A stretch of 64,000 nt of DNA from Pedobacter nyackensis (GTDB taxonomy: Bacteria > Bacteroidota > Bacteroidia > Sphingobacteriales > Sphingobacteriaceae), in the NCBI RefSeq assembly GCF_900176505.1, contig NZ_FWYB01000001.1, positions 407,400 to 471,399 on the forward strand, written 5' to 3'. A model generated the notes under the pieces. That model ran no database searches. It saw only the letters and a program-made list of their open reading frames with translations, and was not told the DNA's origin. Both the position numbers and the translations under genes were made by a program. Of this stretch, positions 1 to 9,643 are shown piece by piece. Each line of letters starts with the position of its first letter. The first letter of the stretch is position 1.

Positions 1-1
1 C

Positions 2-292
2 CCATTAAGTAATGTGCAAATAGAGCAGGTGAAAGTTAAATCAGATAAGTTATTTACAGCAGCGGATGTAAATGGTTTTTCCGTAAAAAATGCTACAATT
101 GAGACAAAAGATTCCAAAATCAGTTTACTTGGCGTACGAAAACTAACTTTCGAGAATGTACAATTTCTGGTACCTGGTGATAGTTTAAATATAGTAGCCT
201 CTTCTGATGAAGATGTGAAGTTTATCAAGTGTAAACCAAAAACGAAGAAAGAAAATTGTTTGGTTGCGAAACCCATATCAGACCAACTGTAA
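2..292 (+). CDS. C-terminal part of a GH28-like (polygalacturonase-type) beta-helix protein, 5' truncated by the window
   Basis: The reading frame is open back to the first base, so the true start lies outside the window; a GTG at 14 is only an internal codon. The visible ~96 residues show alternating short beta-strand repeats (NGFSVKNATIET, GVRKLTFENVQFLV) typical of the last coils of a right-handed parallel beta-helix, as at the C-end of GH28 pectin hydrolases of Bacteroidota. No catalytic residues are in view, so GH28 is a family-level guess. The next gene starts 26 bases downstream on the same strand. The neighbouring pectin/arabinogalactan-type genes fit a pectinolytic role. Confidence 0.5.
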   Translation, partial: PLSNVQIEQVKVKSDKLFTAADVNGFSVKNATIETKDSKISLLGVRKLTFENVQFLVPGDSLNIVASSDEDVKFIKCKPKTKKENCLVAKPISDQL

Positions 293-318
293 AGTAAAAC
301 ACGTTACCTTTAGCTATC

Positions 319-753
319 ATGACGAAAACCAGTTATAAAAACTACTTATCCTTTCTATGTATTTCCCTTTTCGCATTTTTGCCTCAAAAAACGATGGCAC
401 AAACTTTTCGTTATCCAGGGATATTTGATTTTTGGGATGGACCTGGCAAACTGCATCCACAAATGTTAAAGAAAAAAGGTTTTTCGGAAGTGTATGGTGG
501 CCCTAAAAAACAAGGCGGTTTTATCTATTTATACCATAACAAAAAGGCACAGGAATATCTGTTTATAAATTATACAGATTCCGGTAAAATGTCTACCATC
601 ACCTATTATTTACCAACGAAAGCAAAATATTTAAACCTTCAGGTGGACAAGAAAACGCTGAATGTAGGCGAAGAGATAACTCCCCATGGAACCACTTTAT
701 ATAATGATGGCAAAAAATATTATCAAGTTAGTTTTATGCGCTCAACCTTTTAA
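319..753 (+). CDS. Small secreted protein of unknown function
   Basis: A 144-residue protein with a clear signal peptide (residues 1-28, hydrophobic core around LSFLCISLFAFL, ending in MAQ). The mature ~116 residues are rich in Lys, Tyr and Gly (for example GPKKQGGFIYLYHNKKAQEY) and probably form a small beta-rich periplasmic or secreted domain. I do not recognise a family. It follows the partial GH28-like gene by 26 bases and is probably co-transcribed with it. It converges with the GH127-type gene, leaving only 16 bases between the two stop codons. The coding call rests on the signal peptide and the tight fit between neighbours. Confidence 0.65.
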   Translation: MTKTSYKNYLSFLCISLFAFLPQKTMAQTFRYPGIFDFWDGPGKLHPQMLKKKGFSEVYGGPKKQGGFIYLYHNKKAQEYLFINYTDSGKMSTITYYLPTKAKYLNLQVDKKTLNVGEEITPHGTTLYNDGKKYYQVSFMRSTF

Positions 754-769
754 TAATTATCACCATATT

Positions 770-2686
770 CTATAATTTCGGTTTCTTTTTAATAGAATTT
801 TCTTTGGGGTTAACCAGCTGAGGCATCCATACTTTGTAAAAAGAACTTTCCTGTCCGTTTCCTGCCGAAGCATAATCACATAGCGATACGGCTACCGGCC
901 CCTTGGGATACTCCGTATAGGATTCAGGAATAAAGTTGGCCTCAAATGTCATAAAAGGCCCTCCAGAACGGCCAGATAATCTTGTAAGGCCTATATAGCC
1001 GTCCTGATCAACAACGGGTTTTAAAACAGCTTCGATACCTCCGTCTTCAAGTCTGGCGTCTCTGACCAAAACAATTGGGCCACTCATAATAGCAACATTT
1101 TGGGGGAAGCCACCGCTTTCAATAACACGACCACGCATATCCAGTTTTAAAGAAATCTGATCTCCTGATCTCCAAATACGCTTAATTTTGGCCAATTGGC
1201 CCGATTGCAAACTATCAATATTTTTACCATTTATAGTTAAAGTAGTTCGTTTACTCCATTCTGGTATGCGAATAGTGATTTCAAATGCCTCTGGTTGAAT
1301 CCTATCAAGACTGATGTGAATGAGTCCTGATTGTGGGTAATCTGTATGCTGTAAGATCGTGACCTTTTGGTTGGTTGGACTTTTCGCATGGTATATGCCT
1401 TCAGCAAAGTAATTAATTTGTAGACCCTTATTCCGCTCCGTTACAATATAAGGTGGTAAGTTAAATAATCCTCTGGGGCCACTGGCTTCACAGCAGTTCA
1501 ACCCCATTCCACATTGTTCACTTCCTTGCAGCCTTTGGCCATTCAACGGCGTATATTTTGCCCAGACTACACCATCTGCACTCATGGCGCCTAATAAGGC
1601 ATTATAATAGGTTCTCTCTGCTTCATCTGCATATTTAACTTCTCCCGTTAGCCGGAGTAACTGATGAGTTAATTTGAGCCAGGTTACGGTAACACAAGTT
1701 TCCTGGTAATGATTAATAGGGAAACTCTGCATGGCCTTACCTCCAAACCACATTTCGGTTGAGGCGCCTGAACCCGCAATATTAATTTCAGTTTTTCGGA
1801 TATTTTCCCAGGTATCTTCCACTGCATATTTATAGGCAACGTCTCCTGTCAACCGGTAAAGTTCCAAAAGCCCTTCATAACATGACATCATCTCGTAGGC
1901 CTTTTGTCCCTGCGCATAACTATACCAACTCTTTGGTTTTGGAAATCGTTCACTTACATTTGTCTTCGATTTACTTAATAACTGAGGACCTTGTACTGTC
2001 TCCCATTGTCTGACAATCTCTTTCGCAAAATCCAGATACTTTTTATCATTGGTATATTTATACAACAAGCAAATGGGTTCAAGTACCGAAGAAGCAGCCA
2101 TTCCCCGGTAATTGCCTTTTGTAACAATTAATCCTCCTTGTCGATTCAACTCAGCAATCAGATAGTCTGCTAGATGTACAGCCCCAGTTAGTACCTTTTT
2201 ATTTTTAGTAAGGTCATAATAAGCGAGCAAGCCTAGCATACAATATTTCTGGCCCCAAATATCCCATTGTTGCAGACGCTTATCCTTCGCATAATTCCCA
2301 ATGTAGCCATCTCCGCTTTGTGTGGCTAATAAACCTTCCGCAGCATATTCAAGGGCTTTTTTTAGCCTCTTATCGGGTTTGTATCTATAAGCCAGAACTG
2401 CCGAAGTAAACCATTTACCCCAAAACTCGCTCTGCCATAAGCTGCTTTCCTTTCTGTTTTCAAGTTTAAACGGTTCAATTAGTCGATCTATATCCTGAGC
2501 TAGAATACGGTTATTTATAGATTCATCTAATTTATCAGCCAAATATCCACCCATATTTACTTTTTCCGTTGGACGTAAAATATCTCTGATCGGGAAGTTA
2601 GTTTGAGCTTGTGCTAATAGTGTTGCTTTGAAGAATATCAAAGTTAAACCTAAGCAGGCAATTTTAATTTTCAGGGTATTCATCAT
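770..2686 (-). CDS. GH127-type (DUF1680) beta-L-arabinofuranosidase-like glycosidase
   Basis: A 638-residue secreted enzyme (signal peptide about 1-27, ending QAQ) with an (alpha/alpha)6 barrel and a C-terminal beta-sandwich, of the DUF1680/GH127 clan. The zinc-thiolate active-site set known from Bifidobacterium HypBA1 (Glu-x-Cys, then Cys-Cys with the second region supplying the nucleophile) is visible as E329/C331 in YQETC and C398/C399 in LNCCEASGP. It should cleave terminal beta-L-arabinofuranose or a related sugar, but GH127/GH146 relatives vary, so the substrate is inferred. It is the last gene of the sigma-FecR-SusC-SusD operon, 26 bases after susD. A close paralogue lies at 50804-52675. 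Confidence 0.85.
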   Translation of the reverse strand: MMNTLKIKIACLGLTLIFFKATLLAQAQTNFPIRDILRPTEKVNMGGYLADKLDESINNRILAQDIDRLIEPFKLENRKESSLWQSEFWGKWFTSAVLAYRYKPDKRLKKALEYAAEGLLATQSGDGYIGNYAKDKRLQQWDIWGQKYCMLGLLAYYDLTKNKKVLTGAVHLADYLIAELNRQGGLIVTKGNYRGMAASSVLEPICLLYKYTNDKKYLDFAKEIVRQWETVQGPQLLSKSKTNVSERFPKPKSWYSYAQGQKAYEMMSCYEGLLELYRLTGDVAYKYAVEDTWENIRKTEINIAGSGASTEMWFGGKAMQSFPINHYQETCVTVTWLKLTHQLLRLTGEVKYADEAERTYYNALLGAMSADGVVWAKYTPLNGQRLQGSEQCGMGLNCCEASGPRGLFNLPPYIVTERNKGLQINYFAEGIYHAKSPTNQKVTILQHTDYPQSGLIHISLDRIQPEAFEITIRIPEWSKRTTLTINGKNIDSLQSGQLAKIKRIWRSGDQISLKLDMRGRVIESGGFPQNVAIMSGPIVLVRDARLEDGGIEAVLKPVVDQDGYIGLTRLSGRSGGPFMTFEANFIPESYTEYPKGPVAVSLCDYASAGNGQESSFYKVWMPQLVNPKENSIKKKPKL

Positions 2687-2712
2687 GCGATACTCACAAT
2701 TATCTGTTATAC

Positions 2713-4182
2713 TTAGTATCCGGTATTTTGAGTAATCTTATCAGGATTAGTATCAATCTGCTGTTGAGGTACCGGGAATACAGTATTATGATCATCTATC
2801 TGAACAAGTACGCCTTGATTTTTTATTCCATTCTTCAAAAAATAAGCATTCATTACTGGGATAAGACGATTAGTCCTTACCAAATCAAAAAAATGCAATC
2901 CTTCAAAGGCAAATTCAATTCTCCTTTCCTTTTCTATTGCAACGCGCAAGTCTTGTTGGTTAATTGTTAATAGTTTAGGGGGTAAATTTGTTCTGGCAGT
3001 AGTTCGTACCTTATTTAAGTATAGAACCCCATCCCCGGTTGCTCCAGTTTCGTTTTGACATTCCGCATACATTAAAAGAATATCTGAATACCTAAGAATC
3101 GGAAAATCCACACTGATATCGAATCCTTGAATTATACCCTGGTCTAAAAACTTTCTCACATGAGGTCTGCTGGTTATTGTGGTACCTACTGTTATTGTTA
3201 AGGCCATTGTGCTACTCTTCCTCGCATCACCGGTTTCAAATTCGTCATATAAATCAGTCGTCGGTATATTATATCCAGCACCACCAACTGGTTGCACGAA
3301 ATTTCCTGTAGGTGCAAAATAGGCATGAGCGGCATTGCCTTGACTTGGAGATAAGCCCCTGGTATATTGAATTGCAAAAATGATTTCCTTATTATTTCCA
3401 TTATTATATCTAAACACATCAGAATAGTTGGGTAGAAATCCGTAAAGAGAAGTGGTATTGTCAATTATATCCTTAAGATAAGGTTTTGCTTCACTAAATT
3501 TCCGCTGAAACATAAGAACCCGTGCCAGTAAACCTTCAGCAGCCCATTTCGTTGCTCTACCGATATCAGCAGCGGCATAGGTAGAAGGTAGCAATTCAAA
3601 GGCCTCTTTTAAGTCAGTTTCAATTTGCTCATATATTTTTACTTTAGGTGCTCGCGCATATTCATAAGTTTCTTCCGGACTTTGTAACTCTTTGGTAATT
3701 AATGGCACATCACCAAATGTAGTTACTAAGGAATAATAGAAATAGGCACGTAAAAATTTAGCCTCACCCTTCATTCTGTTTTTTACAATGTCATTTCCAA
3801 AGGCGACAGGATCAATTCGGCTAAGAACAATGTTGGCCCGGCTAATGCCCTTATATAAGGCTGTCCACCGTGTATTTAAGACTCCTGCCGATGTAGTTCC
3901 GACCGGTATAACATTAAATAAATCAAAATCGCAATGGCCTACAAGGCAGCTGGCAGCATCTGCAAAGGAGTCGTCTGTCGGAATATCTCCCACAATGTAA
4001 TCAGAAGAGCTAGCAGTTTGCAAACTCGCATAAGTAGCATTAACGGCATTGGTTATGTCTTGGACTGTTTTATAAAAATCATTTGTCGAACCTGAGGTAA
4101 TTGGGTTTAATTCAATAAAATTTTTCCCACAGCCTAAGGAAAACAAACAGCATATTGTGATTATAGATAAAGTCTTTTTCAT
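2713..4182 (-). CDS. SusD/RagB-family surface glycan-binding lipoprotein
   Basis: A 489-residue lipoprotein. The signal peptide ends in a lipobox at LFSLGC (Cys18), which would anchor it to the outer membrane. The N-terminal SusD-like region (ITSGSTNDFYKTVQDITNAVNATYASLQ), the TPR-like helices (VKNRMKGEAKFLRAYFYYSLVTTFGDVPL) and the C-terminal RERRIEFAFEG-type segment (EKERRIEFAFEGLHFFDLVR) are all present, and it ends in the usual NTGY. It forms the lid of the SusC transporter encoded 26 bases upstream and delivers oligosaccharides to it. Length is normal for the family. The ligand is probably the glycan attacked by the GH127, GH88 and lyase genes nearby. Confidence 0.93.
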   Translation of the reverse strand: MKKTLSIITICCLFSLGCGKNFIELNPITSGSTNDFYKTVQDITNAVNATYASLQTASSSDYIVGDIPTDDSFADAASCLVGHCDFDLFNVIPVGTTSAGVLNTRWTALYKGISRANIVLSRIDPVAFGNDIVKNRMKGEAKFLRAYFYYSLVTTFGDVPLITKELQSPEETYEYARAPKVKIYEQIETDLKEAFELLPSTYAAADIGRATKWAAEGLLARVLMFQRKFSEAKPYLKDIIDNTTSLYGFLPNYSDVFRYNNGNNKEIIFAIQYTRGLSPSQGNAAHAYFAPTGNFVQPVGGAGYNIPTTDLYDEFETGDARKSSTMALTITVGTTITSRPHVRKFLDQGIIQGFDISVDFPILRYSDILLMYAECQNETGATGDGVLYLNKVRTTARTNLPPKLLTINQQDLRVAIEKERRIEFAFEGLHFFDLVRTNRLIPVMNAYFLKNGIKNQGVLVQIDDHNTVFPVPQQQIDTNPDKITQNTGY

Positions 4183-4208
4183 AATGTAATTATCGAAATG
4201 TTAAAATG

Positions 4209-7200
4209 TTAAAATGATAAATTGGCCCCGAAAATAAATGAGCGATTGAGTGGATATGATCCATAATCGATCCCTATACTGGTAACACTTTCGCCAAATT
4301 GATTAACTTCAGGATTGTAACCAATGTATTTAGTGAATGTAAACAGGTTTTGTCCGGTTGCATAAATTCTAGCACTTCTAAAACCGAACTTTTTAAGTAA
4401 CTCGGGCTTTACAGTATACCCAAGTGATACATTTCTGATCCGAAGATAACTGCCGTCATATAAGTAACGCTGAATATTGGAAGGAACCAGACCAATTGAT
4501 GGTGTTGTTCCCGTTCTTGGATAATTTCCATTGCCGGGATCCGAAGGAGATTTCCATCGATTTAGAATTGCTCCTTCAAGTTGATTTTGCGCAAGGCTTT
4601 GTGTCCCTATAAAGCGTGACCCTAAAAAATAAATATCACCACCTTGGACACCCTGAATTTGAATGCTTAAATCAAAAGCCTTGTATGAAAAATCATTGGT
4701 GATGCCATAAGAAAAGTTCGGGGTTGGATTACCTAAAATCACCCTATCAGCGTCTGTTATTACACCATCGTGATTAGTATCAACAAACTTAGTATCCCCG
4801 GGACCTGATGCGGATGAAAATTTCTGATCAGGATGCGCAGCAACATCATTTTGATCTTTGAAAATACCATCCGTTTTATACCCATAAAAAACGGCAAATG
4901 GTTGACCAACCTGGATAAGTTGAGTAATCGTATTTTCCCTTGTAGTTAGAATAGGCTCATTTTTATCCCCTAGTTTTAGTACTTTGTTTCTGTTAACAGA
5001 TAAGTTGAAATTCGTATTCCATTTAAATTTGTTAACCAGATTTTGGGTCCGTATTTCAAACTCTATTCCTTTATTTTCAATATTGCCAATGTTTCCTAAA
5101 TATTGATTGAAACCTGAAAGACCAGGTATTGGGCGATTGTATAGTAAATCTTTGGTTAGTCTTCTGTAGAGATCTGTCACAAAATACAACCTGTTTTTAA
5201 ATAAGCCTATTTCTAGTCCCATACCTGATTGCCTGTTCGTTTCCCAGGTTAAGTTGTCATTTTGAAAATTATTTATTGCGTATCCGGTCGCAATGGCTCC
5301 ATCGCCAGCTCCAAAGTTATAATTCGCCCTTGTTAAAAGACTTTGCCAGCCATAGTTTCCAATACTAAAGTTACCCGTTGAGCCATAGCTTGACCTTATT
5401 TTTAACTCTGAAATAGCGGGAATCTTTTTCATAAACTTTTCTTCTGAAACACGCCATCCAAATGATATAGAAGGAAAAGTTCCCCACTTCTTGTTAGATG
5501 CAAAACGACTTGCACCATCTGTTCTGATAGATGTTGCTAACAGGTATTTCTTTTTATAATCATAATTAATACGTGCCAGATAACTTAACAGTGTCCATTG
5601 TTGAACTCCATAAGTGCCATTGATTACTGCAGCACCTTGAACATTTTGAATTAAATCGTTATCAAAGCGTCCACTTTGTCCGGTAAGATTTAGCGAGTTG
5701 CTACTACTTTTCTGAACGGAGTAAACACCAGTGAGATTAATAGTATGTCCCCCTTTAAATGCTCTGGCATAGTTTACTTGATTTTCCCAACTGAAATTAT
5801 AACCGTAACTGCCTGAACCTGTACTTGCAATGTTAGCAATATTGGGGTCTTTTCTATCAGGTGTTAAAACGGCCGTCGAGCTTGTACTTACAGTAGAGGG
5901 TCTATAAAATGTTGTTCCATTGATACGATAATCACCCCCAAAACTAAGTCTATATGTTAGATATTTAAAGGGTTTAAAATTTAAGAAACTAATGCCCTGA
6001 ACACGAAATATGCTTCTATTATTTATGTAATTGGGATCATCTAATGGCTGTAAAGGTGAAACAATTGCCGAATTACCCGGAGCAAAAATATTGCTTTGCA
6101 GCGTCATTCCATAAGTGCCGTCAGGATACCTTGCCGGCACTGTTGGGGGCATCATTAATGCAGCTAAAATTGTGGCTCCATCTCCTAAAGAACCATTAAA
6201 ATGCCCATCAGTTCCCCTCAGGTTTTCAAGGCTATAACTTGGTGTAATATTTAGCCCTATTTCTAAATAGTTATTTAATTTTGAGTTGATGTTTGCCCTC
6301 ATATTGTATTTACTGATATCAGTTGACTTTATTATACCTTGTTGTGTAAAATAATTTCCCGAGATATAATAGTTAAACTTATCACTACCACCTTGTGCTC
6401 CAAGCTGATAATTAGAGATGGGAGCAGATCTCATTATTTCACTTTGCCAATCGGTGTTGGGAAAATTTTCGGGGTGATCATATTGCACTAAATATCGATA
6501 TGCAGCGGGCCTGGAGGCATTAGGAACATTAGGGTCGCCACCACTTTGTATCCAGCTACTTTGATAACCTTCAATTTGATATTTAATGTATTCATCCCTG
6601 TCAAGAACCTTTATTCTTTTTGACGCAGAATTAATGCCAGTATAGGCTGAAAAATCAAATTTCGCCTGTCCGGCCTTTCCCTTTTTTGTTGTGACAATAA
6701 CAACACCATTACCGCCTCTTGAACCATAAATAGCTGCTGCTGCGGCATCTTTAAGAACATCAATTGTGGCAATATCATTGGGATTTAAGGAATTAATATC
6801 GCTTGCATCTTCCAATGGTAATCCATCTACCACATAAAGAGGGGCGTTGCTCGCATTAATTGAGCCAGACCCCCTGATCCTAATTGTAGGATTATCACCT
6901 GGTCTACCAGATCCTTGTCTTACTTCAACGCCAGACATTTGACCTGCCATCGTGTTTAAGACATTTCCGGTAACCTGTTTTTCAATTTGACTGGAAGACA
7001 TAGACGAGACCGAATTACTGACATCTGATTTTCGTTGTGTCCCATATCCCACAACAACCACTTCATTTAATGCACTATTCGTTTTTACCAATTCAATATT
7101 GATGTTTTTTGAGGTATTAACGCCCAGCTCAACAGTTTGATAGCCAATTGAACTAAACGTAATTACTCCGGGCTCGTCAGCAGCAATGCTATAAAAACCA

Positions 7201-7652
7201 TTAGCACCTGTAATGGTGGTGCTAATACTATTTTTCACTTTAACGGTAACTCCTGGTATACCAGAATGATCATCTTTGTCCATCACGGTTCCGATAATTT
7301 TGATCTTGGTATTTTGTTTGGTATCCGTAATTGTTTTACCGTTTGTTTCTTGATTTTTTTTTAAAATAATCAATCGGTCATTCACAGTCCAGGTAATATT
7401 TTTACCTTGTAATATGGTTGATAATGCAACTTTAAGGTCAGATTTCGAAAAGTTGACTTTTATTTTATCCTGGTCATTTATTAAACTGTTATTATAAAAG
7501 ACCGTATAACCTGTCTGCTTTTTAATGGCATTAAAAATATCCTGAAGGCTAACACTCGCACCAGACATTGTTAGCTTTCCCAGTTCCTGTGCTTGTACGT
7601 TTGAAATTAACAAGCCAGTGAAAAACATAACAATAAATAGAAATTTCTTCAT
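4209..7652 (-). CDS. SusC/RagA TonB-dependent outer-membrane transporter with N-terminal STN signalling domain
   Basis: A 1147-residue outer-membrane protein. Order: signal peptide (1-21), secretin/TonB short N-terminal (STN) domain at about 25-99 (MSGASVSLQDIFNAIKKQTG), carboxypeptidase-D regulatory-like domain at about 118-200, plug at about 210-325 with the hallmark VVVGYGTQRKSD and DVLKDAAAAAIYGSRGGNGV, then the 22-strand barrel to the C-terminal FIFGANLSF. The STN domain normally contacts the FecR-type anti-sigma factor, encoded just upstream (7751-8887), so this protein is both importer and signal transducer. It imports glycan fragments together with the SusD encoded downstream. The gap from fecR (98 bases) may hold a sigma-dependent promoter. 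Confidence 0.95.
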   Translation of the reverse strand: MKKFLFIVMFFTGLLISNVQAQELGKLTMSGASVSLQDIFNAIKKQTGYTVFYNNSLINDQDKIKVNFSKSDLKVALSTILQGKNITWTVNDRLIILKKNQETNGKTITDTKQNTKIKIIGTVMDKDDHSGIPGVTVKVKNSISTTITGANGFYSIAADEPGVITFSSIGYQTVELGVNTSKNINIELVKTNSALNEVVVVGYGTQRKSDVSNSVSSMSSSQIEKQVTGNVLNTMAGQMSGVEVRQGSGRPGDNPTIRIRGSGSINASNAPLYVVDGLPLEDASDINSLNPNDIATIDVLKDAAAAAIYGSRGGNGVVIVTTKKGKAGQAKFDFSAYTGINSASKRIKVLDRDEYIKYQIEGYQSSWIQSGGDPNVPNASRPAAYRYLVQYDHPENFPNTDWQSEIMRSAPISNYQLGAQGGSDKFNYYISGNYFTQQGIIKSTDISKYNMRANINSKLNNYLEIGLNITPSYSLENLRGTDGHFNGSLGDGATILAALMMPPTVPARYPDGTYGMTLQSNIFAPGNSAIVSPLQPLDDPNYINNRSIFRVQGISFLNFKPFKYLTYRLSFGGDYRINGTTFYRPSTVSTSSTAVLTPDRKDPNIANIASTGSGSYGYNFSWENQVNYARAFKGGHTINLTGVYSVQKSSSNSLNLTGQSGRFDNDLIQNVQGAAVINGTYGVQQWTLLSYLARINYDYKKKYLLATSIRTDGASRFASNKKWGTFPSISFGWRVSEEKFMKKIPAISELKIRSSYGSTGNFSIGNYGWQSLLTRANYNFGAGDGAIATGYAINNFQNDNLTWETNRQSGMGLEIGLFKNRLYFVTDLYRRLTKDLLYNRPIPGLSGFNQYLGNIGNIENKGIEFEIRTQNLVNKFKWNTNFNLSVNRNKVLKLGDKNEPILTTRENTITQLIQVGQPFAVFYGYKTDGIFKDQNDVAAHPDQKFSSASGPGDTKFVDTNHDGVITDADRVILGNPTPNFSYGITNDFSYKAFDLSIQIQGVQGGDIYFLGSRFIGTQSLAQNQLEGAILNRWKSPSDPGNGNYPRTGTTPSIGLVPSNIQRYLYDGSYLRIRNVSLGYTVKPELLKKFGFRSARIYATGQNLFTFTKYIGYNPEVNQFGESVTSIGIDYGSYPLNRSFIFGANLSF

Positions 7653-7750
7653 AATTTAATTCGGTTTATAGTAATTTGGTTATTTATAAGACTGATTAAA
7701 TAATGCGATGGGTGAAGCAATTTCTGAGAGAAGGCAAATTTAAACCGTAA

Positions 7751-8887
7751 TTAATAAAAAATATGAACGGTATTGTTCTTGATTTCGGTTTTTATTTCGG
7801 AAGAAGTTTCGAGGCTATTTAAAAACAGTTCGATAGGTTTATTTTTAAAAATAACACCAGATAATTTAAAATTTGAAATTTCCTGCTGCTCAAAAAATAC
7901 TTTAACACCATAGCATCGCTTTAAAATTTCGCCTATATCTGTTAATGATAAATTGTTGAAATATTCCTCACCATCCATCCAACCTAGTACCCGTTGCTGA
8001 TTAAAAAGTTGATCATTAAAACCCTGGTCTGTTAAAACAGCTTGATGACCTGGATTAAGAACATGGTTCTTCCCTTTAGCATGCAATGATACTTTGCCTT
8101 CTAATAAGGAGACAACCATGGATTGTGGATGATATGTATTTACATTGAATGTTGTTCCCAGAACCTGTACTTTGGAGTTGGGAGTATGGACAATAAATGG
8201 ACAGTTTTTATTCTTTGCTACCTTAAAGAAACCTTCCCCCTCCAAATAAACCTCTCTGGATTCTTTTGCGAAAATTGTTGGAAATTTAAGTGTGGAAACT
8301 GAATTTAGCCATACTTCTGTTCCATCGGCCAATGTAATCTTATAATCGAATTTAGCGGGGACAGATAAGGTCATCCAGTCCATCGCCTGATTTTGAGTTC
8401 TGCTATAGGATAAAGCCTTATTATTATTTAAAACCTTTATGTCTCCAATATTTATGATTTGTTTATTACCAGTCAGGCTTATGGTTTCCCCTGTTGAAAT
8501 ACTTAGTCTTACCTTATCCTGATTAATTGACGAAGCAAGATGTGGTTTAGCAATATGCTCAGCCGATTTAAAATAACGCAAGGCAACAAACCCGACAATA
8601 ATTAAGATTGCGGCTGCTGAAATTATTTTTGCAGTACTAATTTTAAAAATTGATTTCTTTGCATTTAATTTTTCGCTTACGATGAGCCATTCTTTTTTAC
8701 TATCAATATTGTCTATATATGTTTTTGCTCGTGTAGATGAAAATTTTTGCTTTAAAGATTCCCATTCCTTTTGAACTTCAGGATCATTATCGAGCATCAG
8801 ATTTAACCGCAGATCATCCTCAGGACTAATCATTCCTGTAATCTTGTCAATCAATAAATTTGAAATATGCTCTTTACTACTTTCCAT
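7751..8887 (-). CDS. FecR-family anti-sigma factor
   Basis: A 378-residue inner-membrane anti-sigma factor. The cytoplasmic N-terminal ~85 residues would hold the sigma factor. One membrane segment follows (AKIISAAAILIIVGFVALRYF, about residues 86-105). The periplasmic FecR domain has the usual VPAKFDYKITLADGTEVWLN, FPTIFAKESREVYLEGEGFFKV and PNSKVQVLGTTFNVNTY signatures. A C-terminal STN-like/DUF4974 domain begins near LSLTDIGEILKRCYG. It should be released by contact with the STN domain of the SusC at 4209-7652 when substrate is bound. It lies 30 bases downstream of the ECF sigma gene, in the standard order. Confidence 0.93.
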   Translation of the reverse strand: MESSKEHISNLLIDKITGMISPEDDLRLNLMLDNDPEVQKEWESLKQKFSSTRAKTYIDNIDSKKEWLIVSEKLNAKKSIFKISTAKIISAAAILIIVGFVALRYFKSAEHIAKPHLASSINQDKVRLSISTGETISLTGNKQIINIGDIKVLNNNKALSYSRTQNQAMDWMTLSVPAKFDYKITLADGTEVWLNSVSTLKFPTIFAKESREVYLEGEGFFKVAKNKNCPFIVHTPNSKVQVLGTTFNVNTYHPQSMVVSLLEGKVSLHAKGKNHVLNPGHQAVLTDQGFNDQLFNQQRVLGWMDGEEYFNNLSLTDIGEILKRCYGVKVFFEQQEISNFKLSGVIFKNKPIELFLNSLETSSEIKTEIKNNTVHIFY

Positions 8888-8917
8888 AACACTCCAAAAA
8901 TTTATAAATGAGAGAAT

Positions 8918-9502
8918 TTATCTAAAACTTTGTAATTTAATCCTAAGCACTTTAACAGCGAGCTTCAGATGTGTTTTTAACGAATTTACTGTAATCCCCA
9001 TTTCTGTGGCGGCCTCTTTATATGGCTTGCCTTGCATGTAAACTAAATCAAATGCATGTAAACGCTGGCTGGGAAGCTCGTTAATAGATGCAGTCATTCC
9101 CCTGTTTAATTCGTTCCGTTCCATATAATCCTCTGCAATTTGTTCTTCAAAATTTAAATGATAGATATCCTGGAGCTTCCTTTTTGTACTATTTTTTGAA
9201 ATTTTACTCAAGCACTTATTTCGTACTGCAATTCTTAAATAAGATTTAATGGATAAGTTAATGTTCAAATAAAGCTTTTTGTCCCAAATCTCTATAAACA
9301 AGACCTGAACAATGTCATCAGACTCCATTTCATCTCCCAATAAATTGAAAGCCTCAGTACATAGAAATTTATGATATTTTAAAAATATCTGCTGATATGC
9401 GGCCATACTGCCACGATTAAGCTCGCTTAATAATACATCATCATCACTCACATGATCATATATTAATTTATTCTGACTAATAATTTGAGTTAATCGTTTC
9501 AA
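8918..9502 (-). CDS. ECF (extracytoplasmic function) RNA polymerase sigma factor, FecI-like
   Basis: A 194-residue sigma-70 factor of the Bacteroidota FecI-like ECF group. Region 2 is visible at about 35-95 (MAAYQQIFLKYHKFLCTEAFNLLGD, DDIVQVLFIEIWDKK). Region 4 with its helix-turn-helix is near the C-end (LPSQRLHAFDLVYMQGKPYKEAATEMGITVNSLKTHLKLAVKVLR). It should recruit RNA polymerase to the susC/susD promoter of this locus. It is first in the order sigma, anti-sigma, susC, susD, GH127, all on the minus strand. An alternative downstream ATG exists near the SDDDVLL stretch, but the longer start is kept because nothing overlaps it. Confidence 0.92.
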   Translation of the reverse strand: MKRLTQIISQNKLIYDHVSDDDVLLSELNRGSMAAYQQIFLKYHKFLCTEAFNLLGDEMESDDIVQVLFIEIWDKKLYLNINLSIKSYLRIAVRNKCLSKISKNSTKRKLQDIYHLNFEEQIAEDYMERNELNRGMTASINELPSQRLHAFDLVYMQGKPYKEAATEMGITVNSLKTHLKLAVKVLRIKLQSFR

Positions 9503-9566
9503 AAAATCGCGAGCTTACTATTTGGTTAAAATAAAAATACAGTATTAGTTTCTATTTTATGGAAAG

Positions 9567-9600
9567 AAACCAGTCTATCTATATTAAGAAAGACTGGTTT
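9567..9600 (-). terminator. Putative intrinsic terminator downstream of the beta-helix gene
   Basis: A 10-bp perfect inverted repeat (AAACCAGTCT at 9567-9576 and AGACTGGTTT at 9591-9600) with a 14-base loop lies between the stop of the minus-strand beta-helix gene (9644) and the start of the sigma gene (9502). In the minus direction it is followed by a T-rich stretch interrupted by C. It would separate the beta-helix transcript from the sigma operon. Confidence 0.5.
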
Positions 9601-9643
9601 TCTTTGCACATGGGTGAATGTGAAAAAAAATAATTTTAATTAA